Assembly (NCBI RefSeq): GCF_002737755.1 | Contig: NZ_PEGH01000004.1 | Location: 124,001-188,000 of the forward strand | Direction of reading: 5' to 3' | Source of the DNA: Caulobacter sp. BP25 | Lineage (GTDB): Bacteria > Pseudomonadota > Alphaproteobacteria > Caulobacterales > Caulobacteraceae | Length of the DNA stretch: 64,000 nt | Shown here: in pieces, positions 18,024 through 28,928 of the stretch | Numbering within the stretch: position 1 is the stretch's first letter | Layout of the letters: each line of letters starts with the position of its first letter | Translations under genes and position numbers: made by a program | Notes under the pieces: generated by a model | The model's input: the letters and a program-made list of their open reading frames with translations, nothing else | Database searches by the model: none | What the model was told of the DNA's origin: nothing

Positions 18024-20441
18024 ATGCACCCCGACGCCGATTCATTCGATTTCCCGGGAGACTTTCCGGGCGATCATCCCGCTCCGCGTATTTCCGACCT
18101 GGCCCGGGCGAGACCTCCGGCTGGCATGGCGCCCGCCTATCTGGACGGCTTGAACCCCGAGCAGCGCGAGGCGGTCGAGACCACCGAGGGCCCCCTGCTC
18201 GTTCTGGCCGGCGCCGGCACCGGCAAGACCCGCGTGCTGACCACGCGCCTGGCGCACATCCTGGCCACCGGCCGCGCCAAGCCGTGGGAGCTGCTGGCCG
18301 TCACCTTCACCAACAAGGCCGCGCGCGAGATGCGCGAGCGGATCACCCACATCATCGGCCCGGAGGCCGAGGGTCTGCGGTGGCTGGGCACCTTCCACTC
18401 GGTGGCCGCCCAGATCCTGCGCCGCCACGCCGAGCTGATCGGGCTGAAGTCCAACTACACGATCATCGACACCGACGATAACGAGCGGCTGCTCAAGCAG
18501 CTGATCGAGGCCGAGAACATCGACGCCAAGCGGTGGACGCCCCGTATCCTGTCGCAGATCATCGACGGCTGGAAAAACCGCGGCTGGACGCCCGACCGCG
18601 TCCCGACCAGCGAGGCCGGCGAGTTCGCGGGCGGCAAGGGCATAACCCTCTATCGCCAGTATCAGGAGCGCCTGCGCATCCTGAACGCCTGCGACTTCGG
18701 CGACCTCTTGCTGCACAATATCAGCCTGTTCACCGGCCATCCCGACGTGCTGGACGAGTTCCAGCGCCGCTTCAAATACGTGATGGTCGACGAGTATCAG
18801 GACACCAACGTCGCCCAGTATCTGTGGCTGCGCCTGCTGGCCCAAGGCCGCCAGAATGTCTGCTGCGTCGGCGATGACGACCAGTCGATCTATGGCTGGC
18901 GCGGGGCCGAGGTCGACAACATCCTGCGCTTCGAACGCGATTTCCCGGGCGCGAAGGTCGTGCGCCTGGAATGCAACTACCGCTCGACCGAGCACATTCT
19001 GGCGGCCGCCTCGGGCTTGATCACCGCCAACAAGGGGCGCCTGGGCAAGACCCTGTGGACCCCGTCCAAGGGCGGCGAGAAGGTCAAGGTGTCAGGCGTC
19101 TGGGACGGCGAGGCTGAAAGCCGCCTGATCGCCGACGAGATCGAGCGCGCCAAGAAGGCCGGCCGCAAGTACAGCCAGATGGCCATCCTGGTCCGCGCCA
19201 GCTTCCAGATGCGCGCCTTCGAAGAGCGCTTCGTGCTGCTGCAGATCCCCTACAAGGTGGTCGGCGGCCCGCGCTTCTTCGAGCGCGCCGAGATCCGCGA
19301 CGCCCACGCCTATCTGCGGCTGATCCAGTCGCCGGACGATGATTTGGCCTTCGAGCGGATCGTCAACACGCCCAAGCGCGGCATCGGCGACACCTCGGTG
19401 CAGAAGCTGCTGCAGATCGCCCGCCTGGGCGGGATCTCGACCGTCGAGGCCGCGCGGCAGATCATCGCCAGCGACGAGCTTCCGGCCCGCACCCGCACGG
19501 CGCTCAGCAACTTCATCCGCGACCTGGACCGCTGGCGCTCGCTGGTCGGGACGGTGCATCACCAGCGCCTGCTGGAGACCGTGCTGGAGGAGAGCGGCTA
19601 TACCGACGCCCTGCGCCTGGACAAGGGTCCGACCAGCCAGACGCGACTGGAGAACCTGAAGGAACTCGTTCAGTCGATGGGCTCGTTCGACACGCTGGAG
19701 GCCTATCTGGAGCACGTGTCGCTGGTGATGGACCTGGATCGCGAGGCGACCGGCGACGCGGTCTGGATCATGACCCTGCACTCGGCCAAGGGCCTGGAGT
19801 TCCCGCTGGTCTTCCTGCCCGGCTGGGAGGAAGGCGTCTTCCCCAGCCAGCGCAGCATGGACGACAAGGGCGAAAAGGGCCTCGAGGAAGAGCGCCGCCT
19901 GGCCTATGTCGGCATCACCCGCGCCCGCGAGGAGGCTCGCATCAGCTTCGTGGCCAACCGGCAGGTCTATGGCCGCTGGACCAGCCAGCTGCCCAGCCGC
20001 TTCGTCGACGAGCTGCCGATCGCCCACGTCGATGCGGCGTCCGAGACCGGCTATTACGGCGGCGGTCCGGGCATGCAGTCAACGGCCGCCTCGCGCTGGG
20101 ACGACCCGGGGACGTCGGCCTTCCAGGCTGGTAGCTACGACAGCCCCGGCTGGAAACGGGCGCAGGAGCGGACCTCTGGCTTTGGCGAGCGTGGCGGATC
20201 GTGGCGCGGCGCCCAAGGCGTTCGGTCGGGCTCGTCCGCCCGCTCGGCCCCGATCGAGGGCGAAGGCCGGCTGGTCGCCGTTTCGGCCCCGACCAACAGC
20301 GCCTATTCGCGCGGCGACCGCGTGTTCCACGTCAAATTCGGCTACGGCAAGGTCACCGGCGTCGAGGGCAACAAGCTGACCGTCGCCTTCGACAAGGCCG
20401 GCGACAAGAAGGTCATCGACAGCTTCGTCGAGAAGGCCTGA
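18024..20441 (+). CDS. uvrD: UvrD/PcrA-type superfamily 1 DNA helicase
   Basis: ATP-driven 3'-5' helicase for excision and mismatch repair and for clearing replication obstacles. The 805-residue protein shows all SF1A motifs: Walker A GAGTGKT at 63-69, TFTNKAA (Ia), DEYQDTN (II), GDDDQSIYGWRGA (III), LECNYRST (IV), TLHSAKGLEFPLVFLPG (V) and YVGITRARE (VI). After a variable Gly/Ser/Arg-rich linker, the last 40 residues form the UvrD/PcrA tudor-like domain (KFGYGKVTGVEGNKLTVAF) that contacts RNA polymerase. ATG 18024 is the best start; the extra upstream residues look non-coding. Confidence 0.95.
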   Translation: MHPDADSFDFPGDFPGDHPAPRISDLARARPPAGMAPAYLDGLNPEQREAVETTEGPLLVLAGAGTGKTRVLTTRLAHILATGRAKPWELLAVTFTNKAAREMRERITHIIGPEAEGLRWLGTFHSVAAQILRRHAELIGLKSNYTIIDTDDNERLLKQLIEAENIDAKRWTPRILSQIIDGWKNRGWTPDRVPTSEAGEFAGGKGITLYRQYQERLRILNACDFGDLLLHNISLFTGHPDVLDEFQRRFKYVMVDEYQDTNVAQYLWLRLLAQGRQNVCCVGDDDQSIYGWRGAEVDNILRFERDFPGAKVVRLECNYRSTEHILAAASGLITANKGRLGKTLWTPSKGGEKVKVSGVWDGEAESRLIADEIERAKKAGRKYSQMAILVRASFQMRAFEERFVLLQIPYKVVGGPRFFERAEIRDAHAYLRLIQSPDDDLAFERIVNTPKRGIGDTSVQKLLQIARLGGISTVEAARQIIASDELPARTRTALSNFIRDLDRWRSLVGTVHHQRLLETVLEESGYTDALRLDKGPTSQTRLENLKELVQSMGSFDTLEAYLEHVSLVMDLDREATGDAVWIMTLHSAKGLEFPLVFLPGWEEGVFPSQRSMDDKGEKGLEEERRLAYVGITRAREEARISFVANRQVYGRWTSQLPSRFVDELPIAHVDAASETGYYGGGPGMQSTAASRWDDPGTSAFQAGSYDSPGWKRAQERTSGFGERGGSWRGAQGVRSGSSARSAPIEGEGRLVAVSAPTNSAYSRGDRVFHVKFGYGKVTGVEGNKLTVAFDKAGDKKVIDSFVEKA

Positions 20442-20451
20442 TCAGCCGTTC

Positions 20452-21672
20452 TTAGGCTTCAGCCTCGGCCTTGAGCCCCGGCTTGATCCCGTCGTACTCG
20501 GGCGGGTCCTCGGACGGATGCGGCGTCAGGCTCTCCCACGCGCCGACAGCCACCAGGACCAGCGTCGACAAGATGGAAAGCATCAGCGGGCTCAGGCTCA
20601 GCGCCATGGGGACCAGGGCCGCCAGCGCAAGAAGGCCCGTGATCCGCGCCCGCGACCAGCGACGGAAGACGGCCAGCTTGAACAGCAGCGTGCCCAGCAG
20701 GAACAAGAACGGCCCGCCGATCACCGCCGCCGCGATCTTGACGTCAGCGTGGCCCAGGGGATGGTGGATCACCCACTCGTCCCCGACCGCCGCCACGATG
20801 ATCCCCGCCACCGGCAGGATGTGGACGTAGGTATAGGCGACGCGGGCGATCGCGCCGGGATCCTTCGACTCCTCGATGGCGCGGCTGGCGGCTTCGGCGG
20901 TCGACGAGAAGTAGATCCACCACATCGCCAAGCTGCACGCGAAGGCGCTGGCGAACGCGGCCATCACCGGCGCGTCCCACGGCATGCCCACCACGGTGTT
21001 GCCGCTGACGATGATCGACTCGCCCAGGGCGATGATCGTGAACAGGGCGCAGCGCTCGGCCATGTGGCCGCCCTCGACCTTCCATTCCGAGCTCTTGGTG
21101 CGGCCTAGCCCGGGCGTCCAGAAGCCCACGGCCGGCGAGAGGTATTCGATCCCCAGCGCCAGAGCCCAGATCGCAAGGCGCGCCTCGCCCTGGACGAAGG
21201 CCCCCGCGATCCAGAACACCGCCGCGAACGCCAGCCAGGCCAGGATGCGCGCGAAATTGGCGCGATGCTGCGGCGCGCGCCAGGCGCTCCACAGGAAGAA
21301 GGCGGTTCGCCCGACCTGGATGATCACGTGCCCGGCGGCGAAGGCCAGACCCCGCTCGCCGAACGCGTCGGGAATGGCGGCGGCCAGCACCAGAGCCGCG
21401 GCCATCATCACGAACAGCATCAGCCTGACCGGTGAGCGCTCGGGATCCAGCCAGTTCGTCGCCCAAGCCGTGTAGATCCAAGACCACCACACCGCCAGCA
21501 GCAGCACCGTGGCGTGGATCAGGCCCGGCCCGTCAGGGTGACGCAGCACCGCGTGCGAGATCTGGGTGACCGCGAACACGAACACCAGATCGAAGAACAG
21601 CTCGGCATAGGTCACGCGGGCATGTTCGGCGTCCTTGCGCTCACGGAGCAGCGGCGTCTTGGTCGTAGCCAT
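20452..21672 (-). CDS. Low-temperature-requirement A (LtrA)-like membrane protein
   Basis: A 406-residue, strongly hydrophobic protein with about ten to twelve membrane helices. The N-terminal signature VTYAELFFDLVFVFAVTQ and the later GHMAERCALFTIIALGESII are diagnostic of the LtrA family (named from Listeria growth in the cold; biochemical function not established). ATG 21672 begins the family similarity; the open frame extends to 22092 without coding character. It converges on uvrD with a 10-base gap. Confidence 0.85.
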   Translation of the reverse strand: MATTKTPLLRERKDAEHARVTYAELFFDLVFVFAVTQISHAVLRHPDGPGLIHATVLLLAVWWSWIYTAWATNWLDPERSPVRLMLFVMMAAALVLAAAIPDAFGERGLAFAAGHVIIQVGRTAFFLWSAWRAPQHRANFARILAWLAFAAVFWIAGAFVQGEARLAIWALALGIEYLSPAVGFWTPGLGRTKSSEWKVEGGHMAERCALFTIIALGESIIVSGNTVVGMPWDAPVMAAFASAFACSLAMWWIYFSSTAEAASRAIEESKDPGAIARVAYTYVHILPVAGIIVAAVGDEWVIHHPLGHADVKIAAAVIGGPFLFLLGTLLFKLAVFRRWSRARITGLLALAALVPMALSLSPLMLSILSTLVLVAVGAWESLTPHPSEDPPEYDGIKPGLKAEAEA

Positions 21673-21753
21673 GTCTTGGTTGACCACAGTCAAGGCGACG
21701 AGACCAGTCCCGCAGCCGCGCGAACCAATAGCCGTTTCGCGCGCTCTAGCGAC

Positions 21754-22227
21754 ATGGAACGCCTGGACCAGATCCTCGACCGCCTGAAGGCCTTCGCCCT
21801 TACCCGCCCGGTGGCCTATGGAGCCCCCGCTTGCGCGGTCGCCGGCGCACTGGCGGGCCTGGCGCTGAGAACGGGGCCGCTGGATGGTCCCTATGTGCCC
21901 GAGATGGAGCGAGTGGAGCGCCTGGCCATGGCCGAGGCCGAGCCGATCGCCTGGCCGTCGGGCAAGGTTCCGGACTATGTGATCGGCGCTGACGCCCTGA
22001 AGGCCGCCCGCACGCCACCGCCGGCGATCCAGTACGTGGAGTACGAGCCTCCGCCCGCTCCGGACATTCCACCTTATATCCCCGCCGAACATGGCCCCGC
22101 CACGCCGCCGCCCTCACCGGACGAGATGCGATGGGCCTCGGCGCGGGGCGACATTCTGGATGTGTCCTTGCCCGAGGACGGCGCGCGCGCGGCGCCCCCG
22201 ACGATCCTCGCCGGCATCACACAGTAG
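21754..22227 (+). CDS. Hypothetical protein with one membrane segment and Pro-rich tail
   Basis: A 157-residue protein starting MERLDQILDRLKAFALTR. A short hydrophobic segment (ACAVAGALAGLALRTG, residues about 27-42) is followed by an acidic and then Pro-rich region (YEPPPAPDIPPYIPAEHG). No domain recognised. It is divergent from the LtrA-like gene and 45 bases upstream of prmA on the same strand, so it may be co-transcribed with prmA. The start was chosen as the first ATG giving genome-like codon use; the ribosome-binding site is weak. Confidence 0.6.
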   Translation: MERLDQILDRLKAFALTRPVAYGAPACAVAGALAGLALRTGPLDGPYVPEMERVERLAMAEAEPIAWPSGKVPDYVIGADALKAARTPPPAIQYVEYEPPPAPDIPPYIPAEHGPATPPPSPDEMRWASARGDILDVSLPEDGARAAPPTILAGITQ

Positions 22228-22272
22228 CGCTCAAGGCTCGCTTTTCGCCGTCTTTGCCGCTAACGGAGCGGC

Positions 22273-23139
22273 ATGACCGACTATACGCCCCAGCAGATCG
22301 TCGCCCGCGGCGCGCGCGCCGACGCCGAGACCGCCGCCGACGCCATCGACAACCATCCCGGCCTGGAAGGCGCGACCTACTCGATCCTGGAAGAGGACGA
22401 GGACAAGAACGTCTGGCGCATCGACGCCTTCCCCACCACGGAGGAAGAAGACGAAAGCCTTATGGCCCTGCTGGCCGACTACGACCTGAAGGTCACGCGC
22501 GACACCCTGGCCGACGCTGACTGGCTGGCCATGGCGCTGTCGGGTCTGCCGCCAGTGCGCGCCGGCCGCTTCTTCGTCTACGGCATGCACGATCGTGGCC
22601 GCCTGCCGGCCAGCACCGTCAACCTGCGCATCGAGGCTGGCGCGGCCTTCGGCACCGGCCACCATGGCACCACCGTCGGCTGCCTGCAGGCCTATGACCG
22701 CCTGATCAAGGCGCGGAAGTTCAACAAGGTGCTCGACGTCGGGGCTGGCACGGGCCTCTTGGCCATCGCCGCCGCCCGCACGGGCGCGAAGCTCGCCGTC
22801 GGCACCGATATCGACAAGCCGTCCGTGCGCATCGCCAAGGAAAACGCCGAGGTCAATCGGGCGAACGCTCGATTCGTCCACGCCTCGGGCCTGTCGAACA
22901 TGCTGGTCGCCGAGAATGCGCCCTACGATCTGGTCTTCGCCAACATCCTGGCCCGCCCGCTGATCAGCCTGGCTCAGGACATCAAGCGCGCCCTCGTTCC
23001 TGGCGGCACGGTCATCCTGTCAGGCCTGCTGCGCACCCAGGAGCGGATGGTCAAGGCCGCCTACCTGTCGCGCGGCTTCAAGGTCGTGACTCGCATCCAC
23101 CGCGACGCCTGGGCGACGCTGGTGTTGCAGCGGCCGTAA
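22273..23139 (+). CDS. prmA: Ribosomal protein L11 methyltransferase
   Basis: Trimethylates ribosomal protein L11 using S-adenosylmethionine. The 288-residue protein has an N-terminal substrate-recognition domain, the [16 protein letters not shown] block typical of PrmA, SAM motif [15 protein letters not shown] and the post-motif [12 protein letters not shown] (NIL-P variant). Length agrees with E. coli PrmA (293). No unusual features. Confidence 0.95.
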   Translation: MTDYTPQQIVARGARADAETAADAIDNHPGLEGATYSILEEDEDKNVWRIDAFPTTEEEDESLMALLADYDLKVTRDTLADADWLAMALSGLPPVRAGRFFVYGMHDRGRLPASTVNLRIEAGAAFGTGHHGTTVGCLQAYDRLIKARKFNKVLDVGAGTGLLAIAAARTGAKLAVGTDIDKPSVRIAKENAEVNRANARFVHASGLSNMLVAENAPYDLVFANILARPLISLAQDIKRALVPGGTVILSGLLRTQERMVKAAYLSRGFKVVTRIHRDAWATLVLQRP

Positions 23140-23149
23140 GGACGCCGGG

Positions 23150-23686
23150 TCAGGCGATATCTTGCACCCGGCCGTCCAGCGACATCAGGCCAAGCTCGAC
23201 CTCGAGGTGCTCGTGGCGGCGCTTGATTTCGGCGCGTAGGGTCTGAAGTTCCTTGGTGTGGGTCGCCAGCTCCTTCTCGGGCGTGTCGACCGACTCCGGT
23301 CCGAGGATCACCTTGTAGGCCCCGCAGTCGCGGTGATCGATCACCATGACCTTGTGGATAGCGTGCAGGGTGATGGCGACCTCCAGGTGGCTCCAGAAGG
23401 TCGGGGCCCAGCTGGGAAATTTGTCGTTCAGAGCGCCCAGCGAAGCGCCGGCCAGGATGACGTGATCGTATTTGTCGCGCAGCCCTCGCCCATCCATGTA
23501 GGTGACGGTGTCGTCGACCAGGCGATAGTCCATGCAGGTCAGCAGCAGCATATCTGTGTGACCGCGCGCTCGGGCGACGCTAGGCGCGAAGGTGGACAGC
23601 AGGCTGACGCCGCCGCCTAGAGCGATCAGGCCGAACGCCTCTCGGCGCGACAATCCGTTGATCCGGTGGGAACAGCAGTCTTTCAT
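23150..23686 (-). CDS. Exported beta-carbonic-anhydrase-like protein
   Basis: A 178-residue protein whose start MKDCCSHRINGLSRREAFG leads into a hydrophobic segment (LIALGGGVSLLSTFA) ending at SVARA, a Tat-type signal with a twin Arg. The mature part keeps the beta-carbonic-anhydrase zinc set: C-x-D-x-R (TCMDYR) and H-x-x-C (DHRDCG). The usual RNAG block between them is replaced by ILAGASLGA, so catalysis is uncertain. ATG 23686 has GGAGCG upstream; an earlier in-frame start at 23764 would put extra residues before the signal. Confidence 0.7.
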   Translation of the reverse strand: MKDCCSHRINGLSRREAFGLIALGGGVSLLSTFAPSVARARGHTDMLLLTCMDYRLVDDTVTYMDGRGLRDKYDHVILAGASLGALNDKFPSWAPTFWSHLEVAITLHAIHKVMVIDHRDCGAYKVILGPESVDTPEKELATHTKELQTLRAEIKRRHEHLEVELGLMSLDGRVQDIA

Positions 23687-23826
23687 GGCGATCGCTCCGC
23701 GAGAGAATTTCGGCACGCTTCCACCTTTCCGCGAACATGACCATGCGACGTCACGACGCATCAAACCGAGCTTTCGGAAGTCGCCGCCACTTGGCGTTCG
23801 ATCACCCAGACTCTAAATCCTGACCC

Positions 23827-25638
23827 ATGCGCCAGACCTTCGACGAATCCACCGCCCCCTCCTTCGGCCCCAAGCACGTCCCCCTGATCCGCCAAGCCAT
23901 GGCGGCGCAGGGGTTGGACGGCTTTTTGGTGCCGCACGAGGACGAGCACCAGAACGAATACCTGCCCGCCGCCAATGACCGGCTGGCCTGGGCCAGCGGC
24001 TTCACCGGCTCGGCCGGGGCTGGGGTGATCCTGACCGATCGCGCCGCCGTGTTCGTCGACGGCCGCTATACCCTCCAAGTCCGCGAGCAGGTCGACCAGG
24101 GCGTGTTCGAGATCCGCGACCTCGTCGAGGGCGGCGTGCCCGCCTATCTCGAGACCGTCCAAAAGGGCGCGGTGATCGGCTATGACGCCCGCCTGCACAG
24201 CCCCGCCGCGCTGGAGAGCTTAAAGGCCGCCACCGCCCGCGCTGGCGCCACGCTGAAGCCTGTCGCCGCCAACCCGGTCGACCAGGCCTGGGGCCAGGCC
24301 CGCCCGGCCCAGCCGATGGCGCCGATCGTCCCGCAGCCGATCGACTACGCCGGTGAGGGTTCCAGCGCCAAGCGCGCCCGCGTCGGCGCGTCGGTCGCCG
24401 CCCTGGGCGCCGAGGCGGCGGTGATCACCGCGCCGGCCTCGATCGCTTGGCTGTTCAACGTGCGCGGCGGCGACGTTATCCGCACGCCTCTGCCCCTGTC
24501 GCAGGCGATCCTGAACGCCGACGGCACGGCCCGCCTGTTCATCGAGCCGGCCAAGGTGTCCGCCGACCTGCCGGCTTGGCTCGGCAATCAGGTCTCTCTG
24601 GAAACGCCAGACAAGCTGGCCGAAGCGCTGGGCGACCTTTCCGGCAAGAGCGTCGTCGTCGATCCGGCCCAGTCCTCGGCCTGGTACTTCGACACCCTGG
24701 CCGCCGCCGGCGCCAAGATCGTGCGGGCCATGGACCCCTGCACCCTGCCCCGCGCCTGCAAGAACGCCGTCGAGCTGGACGGCACGCGCGAGGCCCACCG
24801 CCGCGACGGCGCGGCCCTGACGCGCTTCCTGCATTGGCTGGCCACCGAGGGGCAGGTCAATCCGCCCGACGAGAAGGAAGCCGTCGCTAAGCTGGAAGCT
24901 TTCCGCGAGGCCACAGGCGTGCTCAAGGATCTCAGCTTCGACACCATCGGCGCGGCCAACGGCCACGGCGCCCTGCCCCACTACCGTCCGACCGAGCGGT
25001 CCAACGAGCGGGCCAAGCTGGGCTCGCTGCTGCTGGTCGACAGCGGCGGCCAGTACCTGGATGGCACCACCGACGTCACCCGCACTGTGGCGATCGGCGA
25101 GCCCACGGCCGAGATGGTCCAGCGCAACACGCTCGTCCTGAAGGGCCACCTGGCCATCGCCCGTCTGCGCTTCCCGGCCGGCACCACCGGTTCGGCGATC
25201 GACGCCTTCGCCCGCGCGGCGCTGTGGGCCCACGGCCTGGACTACGACCACGGCACCGGCCACGGCGTCGGCGTCTATCTGGGCGTTCACGAAGGACCGC
25301 AGCGGATCTCCAAGGCCCCGAACACCATCGCCCTGCAGCCCGGCATGATCGTCTCGAACGAGCCCGGCTACTACAAGGACGGCGAATACGGCATCCGGAT
25401 CGAGAACCTCGAGGTCGTCATGCCGGCGCAGGACGTGCCCGGCGGCGAGCGCCCCATGCACCGCTTCGAGGCCCTGACCCTAGCCCCCATCGACCGCCGC
25501 CTGATCGACAAGGCGCTGCTGACGACCGAAGAGATCACCCAGTTCGACGTCTATCACGCGCGGGTGTTGCGGGAGATCGGTCCGCGCGTGGAACCGGAGG
25601 TTCGGGCGTGGATGGAACAGGTCTGCGCGCCGCTTTAG
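23827..25638 (+). CDS. Xaa-Pro aminopeptidase (M24B)
   Basis: Metallopeptidase cleaving N-terminal residues before proline. The 603-residue protein has the three-domain layout of cytosolic aminopeptidase P (XPNPEP1 type): two creatinase-like N-terminal domains (residues about 10-150 and 165-320) and a pita-bread catalytic domain. Metal ligands are visible: the two Asp in LLLVDSGGQYLDGTTDVTR, the His in GTGHGVGVYLGVHEGP, the Glu in IVSNEPGYY and the Glu in GIRIENLE. It converges with the DUF2147 gene across a large inverted repeat. Confidence 0.93.
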   Translation: MRQTFDESTAPSFGPKHVPLIRQAMAAQGLDGFLVPHEDEHQNEYLPAANDRLAWASGFTGSAGAGVILTDRAAVFVDGRYTLQVREQVDQGVFEIRDLVEGGVPAYLETVQKGAVIGYDARLHSPAALESLKAATARAGATLKPVAANPVDQAWGQARPAQPMAPIVPQPIDYAGEGSSAKRARVGASVAALGAEAAVITAPASIAWLFNVRGGDVIRTPLPLSQAILNADGTARLFIEPAKVSADLPAWLGNQVSLETPDKLAEALGDLSGKSVVVDPAQSSAWYFDTLAAAGAKIVRAMDPCTLPRACKNAVELDGTREAHRRDGAALTRFLHWLATEGQVNPPDEKEAVAKLEAFREATGVLKDLSFDTIGAANGHGALPHYRPTERSNERAKLGSLLLVDSGGQYLDGTTDVTRTVAIGEPTAEMVQRNTLVLKGHLAIARLRFPAGTTGSAIDAFARAALWAHGLDYDHGTGHGVGVYLGVHEGPQRISKAPNTIALQPGMIVSNEPGYYKDGEYGIRIENLEVVMPAQDVPGGERPMHRFEALTLAPIDRRLIDKALLTTEEITQFDVYHARVLREIGPRVEPEVRAWMEQVCAPL

Positions 25639-25644
25639 GCGATT

Positions 25645-25756
25645 ACTTGCCCCCACCTGACCGCTTCGCGGTCGTCCGCCCCCATAGGGGGCAGAAGGCG
25701 CACGCGCTCCTTCTTCCCCCTATGGGGGAGGAGCGCGAAGCGCGGAGGGGGCAAGT
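25645..25756. repeat. Large inverted repeat between convergent genes
   Basis: Outer arms ACTTGCCCCC (25645-25654) and GGGGGCAAGT (25747-25756) enclose a second pair built on CCCCCATAGGGGG and CCCCCTATGGGGG, plus a small ACCGCTTCGCGGT hairpin. It fills the gap between the aminopeptidase stop and the DUF2147 stop. Same general plan as 14515-14631 and 35028-35152 (C-run/G-run arms, AGAAGG/CTTCTT-type inner sequence). Likely repeat-family member and bidirectional terminator. Confidence 0.8.
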
Positions 25757-25764
25757 CGGACGCC

Positions 25765-26187
25765 CTACCGCAACCGCGTCCAGACCTGCGTCTTGCAGAG
25801 CGGCGCGACGATGCAGCCTTTCAGCTTCAGCTGGTTATCACCGATCAGTTCGATCGTGCCGGCATAGGTGCCGCCGTCGTCGGGGTTATAGACCTTGCCG
25901 CCGGTCCACTTGGCCGGGCCGCCGGTAAAGTCGTACAGCATCTGCAGGTTCTTCAGCGTGCGGACGCGCTGGGATTCGTCCTTGTTCCGGACATCCTTCA
26001 GCGTCGGGTTCTCGCGAATGTGGTTGGAGCTCACCAGCTTGCCGCACAGGCTGTTGCCGCAGCGGGCGATCTCGACCTGACCGCCATTGGTGGGGGTCTG
26101 CCAGACACCCGTGACGTCGGCGGCGAAGGCCGGCGTGGCCAGAAAGCCTAGGGCCGCGGCGGCGGCGATCATGGTGGTGCGGAACAT
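25765..26187 (-). CDS. DUF2147 periplasmic protein
   Basis: A 140-residue exported protein with a signal peptide (MFRTTMIAAAAALGFLA, cleavage at AFA-AD). The mature sequence begins VTGVWQTPTNGGQVEIARCG and contains CGKLV, the N-terminal signature of DUF2147, a small lipocalin-like beta-barrel family. Two Cys pairs (CGNSLCG and CIVAPLC) may form disulfides. ATG 26187 has GGGAG nine bases upstream. Function of the family is not established. Confidence 0.88.
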   Translation of the reverse strand: MFRTTMIAAAAALGFLATPAFAADVTGVWQTPTNGGQVEIARCGNSLCGKLVSSNHIRENPTLKDVRNKDESQRVRTLKNLQMLYDFTGGPAKWTGGKVYNPDDGGTYAGTIELIGDNQLKLKGCIVAPLCKTQVWTRLR

Positions 26188-26297
26188 CAAAAACTCCCTG
26201 GGTCGCGCTTCAAATGCGCGTTTGACCGCTTGGTTGCGCGATCTCCTCCCCCCGGACAAGAGCTGACACGAAAAGGCGGCGGGATTTCGAAAAGCGA

Positions 26298-28928
<2,631 letters not shown>

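Noticed and set aside
24220-25461. 413-residue frame opposite the Xaa-Pro aminopeptidase
   Set aside because: Antisense shadow; the plus-strand gene has all metal ligands.
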